NCBI GenBank assembly: GCA_002205965.3 | Contig: NADL03000031.1 | Coordinates: 496,001-560,000 of the forward strand | Length of the DNA stretch: 64,000 nucleotides | Origin: Kappaphycus alvarezii | Taxonomy: Eukaryota; Rhodophyta; Florideophyceae; Gigartinales; Solieriaceae | Reading direction: 5' to 3' | In this document: in pieces, positions 60,020 through 64,000 of the stretch | How the letters are laid out: each line of letters opens with the position of its first letter | How positions within the stretch are numbered: the first letter of the stretch is position 1 | Translations under genes and position numbers: made by a program | The notes under the pieces: model-generated | Told to the model about the DNA's origin: nothing | The model's database searches: none | Seen by the model: the letters and a program-made list of their open reading frames with translations, nothing else

Positions 60020-60480
60020 CGTTCTAGCTAGGGTCGGGAAAAGAACGTGGGTATGTTGACGTCCCATTCTCAGTATAGTCTATTTTTTCTTATAATCGGT
60101 ATTCTCCAGTTCTCCTGGAAACACTCGCGCCTGTTGAAAACGGAGAGAATCTGTAGAAATTGTGTGTCGAAGACGTCGAGCCCAATGAGAAGGGATGGTA
60201 ATGTTCTGAGGGACGACGTCGATCCAATATTGTAGTAAATTTTGAAGAGTTGATATGACGACTGGTATTTTGCCGAGAGAATCGGAGCGGCCGGCGCCGA
60301 ACCGGAAACGAGAAAGTTAAGTGTTACTTTTGAAGTGTATGCACACTTTCTGGGAGTAGGCCTTGGATTGTTGAAGGCCCATGACGGAAATTTGAGCACC
60401 GGTGTCCATCGCGGAGCCTTCTAACCGCCCGGAATGACAATGGAAGCTATATACAATGCCCGGGATTGCGTAACCGCGGT
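60020..60480 (-). pseudogene. Element C protease
   Basis: SFHCHSGRLEGSAMDTGAQI with VMGLQQ (about 60450-60370) carries the D-T-G active site. SLLIGLDVFDTQFLQILSV (about 60190-60140) matches the LLGLDV segment that closes the retroviral-type protease fold. Confidence 0.7.
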
Positions 60481-60939
60481 AAGGGTTTTGCTTGGTAAGG
60501 AGTGCAGGCGTTTGGTCATCATACGCTCAGGGGGCATGTCATGAACGGGCCTGGCGCGACCAGTCGTGACATTCTGGACGGGTCATGAATATCGGGGACT
60601 CGTAGGCGGCCGACAGGTAGTCCTCTACAGCCTCGTCGTCGCCGTAAAATGTTTCTATTCCGCGTCATTTGCGGCGCCCGGGAGTTGGTTTGTCAAATCC
60701 TCGAACGAGTTGTGTAGGTCAGAGATTGCGTTAGTATTCTGCGTCAGATTCTTCCATGTGATTTACCAATGCTTCGAATGAGTTTTCGTCCCTGTTGAAG
60801 GATCCCGCATGGAACGTAGTTAGGGAGTCTTATGCGTAGTACTCATCGTTATCTTCTGAAATTGCCCAAAGGGTCTTGGCAATGGCGTCCTCTCCGTTTC
60901 CCAAGTCCTGAACAAGAGACATCATGACCGACCTATTTG

Positions 60940-61572
60940 GTGTGAGAGAGCGTTGGGGGCACTCTTGCCGCCAGTGTCCACGTTGATTACATCGCTAGCA
61001 TGGGGTTCTGGCCTTGAGATTCGACAATTGTGTAGGGTTCATGGCCTTTCGAATGCGGTTCTAAGAACGGAGCATATTAGAGAGGCCGGGCGATGGGGTG
61101 GGAGTCTTACTGTGGTAATGGCGGTTACCAGAGGTGGGCCGTCGACGATTGACGGGTGCCGCATACTTCTTTCCAAAGAAGGTTGCGGCAATGGATGGTT
61201 CTGAGTCGTCGGGTGGAGGGTGCCGGCGTTCATAGGAAGTTGAGGCAGCGCCAACCTTTGATTAGAAAGTTTTGTAGTCCATCTGTTCTATCTGTGATGG
61301 TGTAAGGTGGTCCTGGACAACTTCTTCAGCCCAGTCTTCGCTCCTCACGATATCCTCCAGGAAGTCACAGTAGTGACTGTCGCTTTGGTACTCGCTTCTA
61401 CACAAGGGGACGGTATAGATGATGCGTTCGCGTGCGGTCCCGAGGGCAGCCATAGTTGAACAGTCCCTTTCCTTCTTGATACTACCAATCGTCTGCTTCT
61501 TGAGGTAAGATAGAGCCTGCGCTTGGTGTTGCAAGGAGTTAAAGCGGGATTCAAGCGCTCTGAAAGACACAT
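60940..61572 (-). pseudogene. Element C gag
   Basis: The upstream frame (61570-61262) reads FRALESRFNSLQHQAQALSY and CDFLEDIVRSEDWAEEVVQ. A CCHC knuckle, C-x2-C-x4-H-x4-C (RCNQRGHWRQEC, about 61000-60960), follows, with one position of its first loop changed to a stop codon. Confidence 0.65.
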
Positions 61573-61724
61573 CGGTCGAGGTGCAAATGCCTCGGGTGGA
61601 CTAATAGTAGAAGTCCAGCGCTAGTCCCTATAAAAAGCGTGGAGGAGGCCGACCTGGTAGGATCGCGGAATGTCTTGGTCATGAACATATCCAAGATCAG
61701 CTGATTCTAATGAATATGAACAAT

Positions 61725-62230
61725 GAGTTTTTTTTTTCCAATGCGTCTAAACGTTACTAAAATGGCCACCTAGTCACTTATACTAGTCTATTTTTCGGGC
61801 CATTGGCGAAGGAGTCTATATTTCATGCTGCATCCTGGATATCTCACAAGTAAAAGAGACCAGTAGAGAGTGCACCGGCTGCGGAGATTCTAGCTGCAGG
61901 TTAAGGCATTAATGAATCAAGAGGCATAGCACACGCTTACAGTGAAACCATTAATAAGCATGTCGGAGGTCATTTGTGCGTGGATTCGAAAGAATTATTT
62001 ACATCTCTTTCGGTTCAACACAACTCTGTAGACCTTTCTACACGCGGTGATGTTGCAAGCATCACATTTGAGTTTCAAGTTAGTGATATTGGAAATATCA
62101 CTTGGATCCCGAAAAATTCAACTTAGCTGGTGCACTCACAAAGAAAAACAGCTCCCTGACTGAAGCGTTGCAACAAAAAATCTATTCAATGGCCGTCTTA
62201 ATATGGAGTTTGAAGATTTTGCTGAAACTA
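61725..62230 (+). pseudogene. Copia B RNase H C-terminal half
   Basis: This is the plus-strand continuation of the domain cut at 57105. ASKRY and NGHLVTYTSLFFGPLAKES, FHAASWISHK, AAEILAAG, GINESRGIAHAYSETINKHV, LCVDSKELFTSL and ITWIPKNSNLAGALTKK run in order in one long frame with three in-frame stops. AAE and VDS hold active-site residues, and the ALTK motif closes the domain. Confidence 0.8.
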
Positions 62231-62253
62231 AGTATACGCAAAATAACTACGGC

Positions 62254-62270
62254 TAAGAAAGAGAGAGAAG
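62254..62270 (+). other. Polypurine tract of Copia B
   Basis: AAGAAAGAGAGAGAAG directly precedes the 3' LTR, the expected plus-strand primer site. Confidence 0.75.
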
Positions 62271-62580
62271 TATTGATGCATTCAGACTGCAGTGACGTGT
62301 CGTGCTGCAGGCTTCATGAGCGGTCGTTGTTTGAATATTCGTGAAGCAAGTAAGCGGCCTTCATTTAATCAATTACATGTTTGTTTCTATTATCTTTATC
62401 GTCATTTTCAGCTGGTTTGTACTCTCTAGTATCTTCGAATCTCAATATATTCTCGATCGTCTGCCGATAGCTCCAGTAAAGAAGGGTAGAGAAGCTTGTG
62501 CCTGAGATTTATTGACTAGATAGTGTTCAGTCTCATTTCCTTGAAGCTTCATCTCCTGTTTTGTGCCAATTGTTGTTAAC
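62271..62580 (+). repeat. 3' LTR of Copia B
   Basis: It aligns with 51848-52158; see that entry for shared blocks. The end after GTGCCAATTGTTGTTAAC is approximate. Confidence 0.88.
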
Positions 62581-63571
62581 GCTGCTACCACACACTAAAA
62601 TCTCCACGCACCACCAATACGCATCATCACGACACCCAGTCACAACCATCGACACATGGTACACACTCCCTCGCCAAAGATGCGACAAAAGACTATGCGC
62701 CGTCTCATTGCAAGGCCGCAGCCGCGCAGCACGCTGTCTTAATAGCCTCAATCGCCAAACGCCAAACAAATCGACTTTGAATAAGATCTTAATTTTAAAG
62801 CACTACTGCACTTACTACCGTTATACACTACTTTGCAACAGCGCAGCATAAAGACCTATCTCTTGCTTGATAGAGCAAAGCAAAGCAAAGCAGCCACAGA
62901 TTTCATATTCAACTTTAACCGATTCAGCGACCAACAATTCTTGTGTACGTTCCGATTGAGAGTACGTGAGATTATTTGACTCATCCCAATACTAGTTTGG
63001 CCTTCCAGAGAAGACACAAACCGCCCGCAATAGGTATGCCTTTTCTCCTGGTTTAGCAACATTTATTGCATTGCGGCGGATGACCGTTCCAGATCTTCGG
63101 GAAGATATGTTCGTTTTATTTGGTGAACACCCTGATAGGGGTAAATCGGGGGGGGAGAGATCCTCAGAACCAATTACCCTGAGAAGGAGGTGTTGCGAGC
63201 GACAAAAGTGCTACCGTGGTATTGTTGAACGAACAAAAGGGAGTGTATATAGAAGAGAGATGAGGAAGCTACAAGCAAGTATAAAAGGGGCAGGTCTACC
63301 ACCGACGCTCTGCCACTAGCGTAAGAAAAATTTTCTTGGGTCTGAAGTTGACTCTCAACTTCCTACTACTCGGGACTTGGCTTGAAGTTGTCTGCCAACT
63401 TGCTTGACCTCTCCATGAGGAAGCAGTTTACTCAGCTTATATAGACTTTTTGCTACCTCTAAAGTCCGAACAAAACTACAGAAGATACCGAGAAATGCAT
63501 AAAAATACTTTGTGTGGACAATATACTCTAAGCAAAAGATACTTAAGAAACTAACAATTAATTTGGTCCTC
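62581..63571. other. Spacer before the terminal gene
   Basis: The open frame at 63,071-63,319 is basic and resembles nothing known. A short AAAGC direct repeat lies at 62,874-62,890. The part next to 63572 should be the 3' UTR of the terminal gene. Confidence 0.4.
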
Positions 63572-64000
63572 TTATTTCCCATTCTCTAAATCAGATCCAA
63601 ACAACTCCTTTAAAATATCCATGCTGTCCAAGCAGTCCCCACAAATATCTGCGAATGGCTCACAGCTCTCTATTCCCCCTGGGGATATCTAGATTACTAA
63701 AGATATCTCCATCCAGTTCCATCGTGGGCACAACTTGATCCATACTCTCCATTCCAGGCCCCACCAGTCCAACACTTTCTATGCCCCTGTTCCCTCATCC
63801 TCCTCCTCCTCCTCCTCCTCCTCCTCCTCCTCCTCCCCATCCTCCTCCTCCTCTTCCTCCTCCTCCTCCCCCATCCTCTTCCTCCTCATCCTCCTCATCC
63901 TCCTCCTCATCCTCCTCCTTCTCCCGAGCCTCGTGCACTAGCTCAGGGGCCAACCATTCCTCTAAGGACTCCCTGCTCTCCTCCTCGACCTCCTCAGCCT
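63572..64000 (-). CDS. 3' end of an acidic, repeat-rich protein gene (partial)
   Basis: Read on the minus strand, the window edge is coding: AEEVEEESRESLEEWLAPEL, then HEAREKEEDEEDEEDEEEED. A long GAG/GGA trinucleotide tract follows (about 63935-63795), which slips from the Glu frame into a Gly frame. Beyond it, in changing frames, are MELDGDIFSNLDIP, then CEPFADICGDCLDSMD and ILKELFGSDLENGK, before the stop at 63572-63574. The acidic C-terminus with a short hydrophobic-acidic motif recalls transcriptional activation regions, but I cannot name the protein. The start lies outside the window. The frame breaks may be repeat slippage. Confidence 0.5.
63795..63935. repeat. TCC/GAG trinucleotide microsatellite
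   Basis: Almost pure TCC repeats on the plus strand with scattered interruptions (CCCCAT, CTCATC). It probably encodes the acidic/Gly-rich stretch of the minus-strand gene and is prone to slippage. Confidence 0.9.

Larger units (their letters stand above)
57110..61721 (-). mobile_element. Copia-like element C nested in Copia B
   Basis: Copia B RNase H is interrupted at about 57105 and resumes at about 61725 on the plus strand, while everything between reads as another Copia-type polyprotein on the minus strand. Order on the minus strand: gag, protease, integrase, reverse transcriptase, RNase H. AATGAGTT occurs at both junctions (57102-57109 and 61722-61729), a possible target duplication, though longer than the usual 5 bp. 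I found no LTR pair at its ends, so it may be truncated or its LTRs too decayed to see. Confidence 0.7.
51848..62580 (+). mobile_element. Copia retrotransposon B, degenerate and split by nested insertions
   Basis: The element has matching LTRs of about 310 bp at both ends, a primer site just inside the left LTR and a polypurine tract before the right one. gag, protease, integrase, reverse transcriptase and RNase H follow in Copia order on the plus strand. Two foreign blocks interrupt it: about 53556-54590 and about 57110-61721. Without them the internal region would be about 4.5 kb. The LTRs differ at many positions, so it is clearly older than Copia A. Target duplications were not resolved. 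Confidence 0.88.

Noticed and set aside
63735-63941. Plus-strand poly-Ser open frame
   Set aside because: It is the translation of a TCC microsatellite; the minus strand gives a more protein-like acidic reading with coding flanks.

Overview
The window reads as nuclear DNA from a eukaryote, most likely a red alga related to Chondrus or Gracilaria; that placement is inference. The supporting signs are a compact, nearly intronless gene cluster, a plant-type phospholipase D, carbohydrate sulfation genes, several Ty1/copia families, and short GTACTGTACAGTAC-type palindromes between genes. I saw no bacterial operons, promoters or ribosome binding sites.

Layout. 1-15.5 kb is gene-poor, AT-leaning sequence with decayed pieces: a tRNA-like box (0.86 kb), a zinc-finger remnant (1.3-1.9 kb), a Ty3/gypsy integrase remnant (3.3-4.3 kb), an interspersed repeat split by a nested insertion (8.3-9.05 kb) and a possible MULE transposase remnant (13.7-14.7 kb). 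15547-20620 is a complete but frameshifted Copia retrotransposon on the minus strand, with two LTRs, a 5-bp target duplication, a primer site and a polypurine tract. 21569-22896 is a long foldback element whose core is a hyper-palindromic minisatellite. 23.7-27.2 kb is a non-LTR retrotransposon with a YHDD reverse transcriptase and a C-terminal restriction-like endonuclease.

28.6-40.5 kb is the host gene island: a SET1-type histone methyltransferase, a membrane-anchored carbohydrate sulfotransferase convergent with an NDP-sugar transferase, a C2 phospholipase D, and a two-ACT-domain regulator convergent with the phospholipase. These look like ordinary housekeeping, cell-wall and signalling genes. 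Each conserved frame is broken by single-base deletions, which points to base-level sequence error or decay of the whole segment. 41-51.8 kb is transposon graveyard: a short element with a 15-bp target duplication, Tc1/mariner and pogo/Tc5 transposase remnants, and a GC-rich patch. 51848-62580 is a second Copia family, split once by a roughly 1-kb repeat block and once by a third Copia-like element in the opposite orientation. The window ends in the 3' part of an acidic, GAG-repeat-rich gene on the minus strand.

Strongest leads: the foldback/minisatellite element, the shared internal-initiator-tRNA primer site in two Copia families, the three-layer nested insertion, and the short element with a perfect 15-bp duplication.
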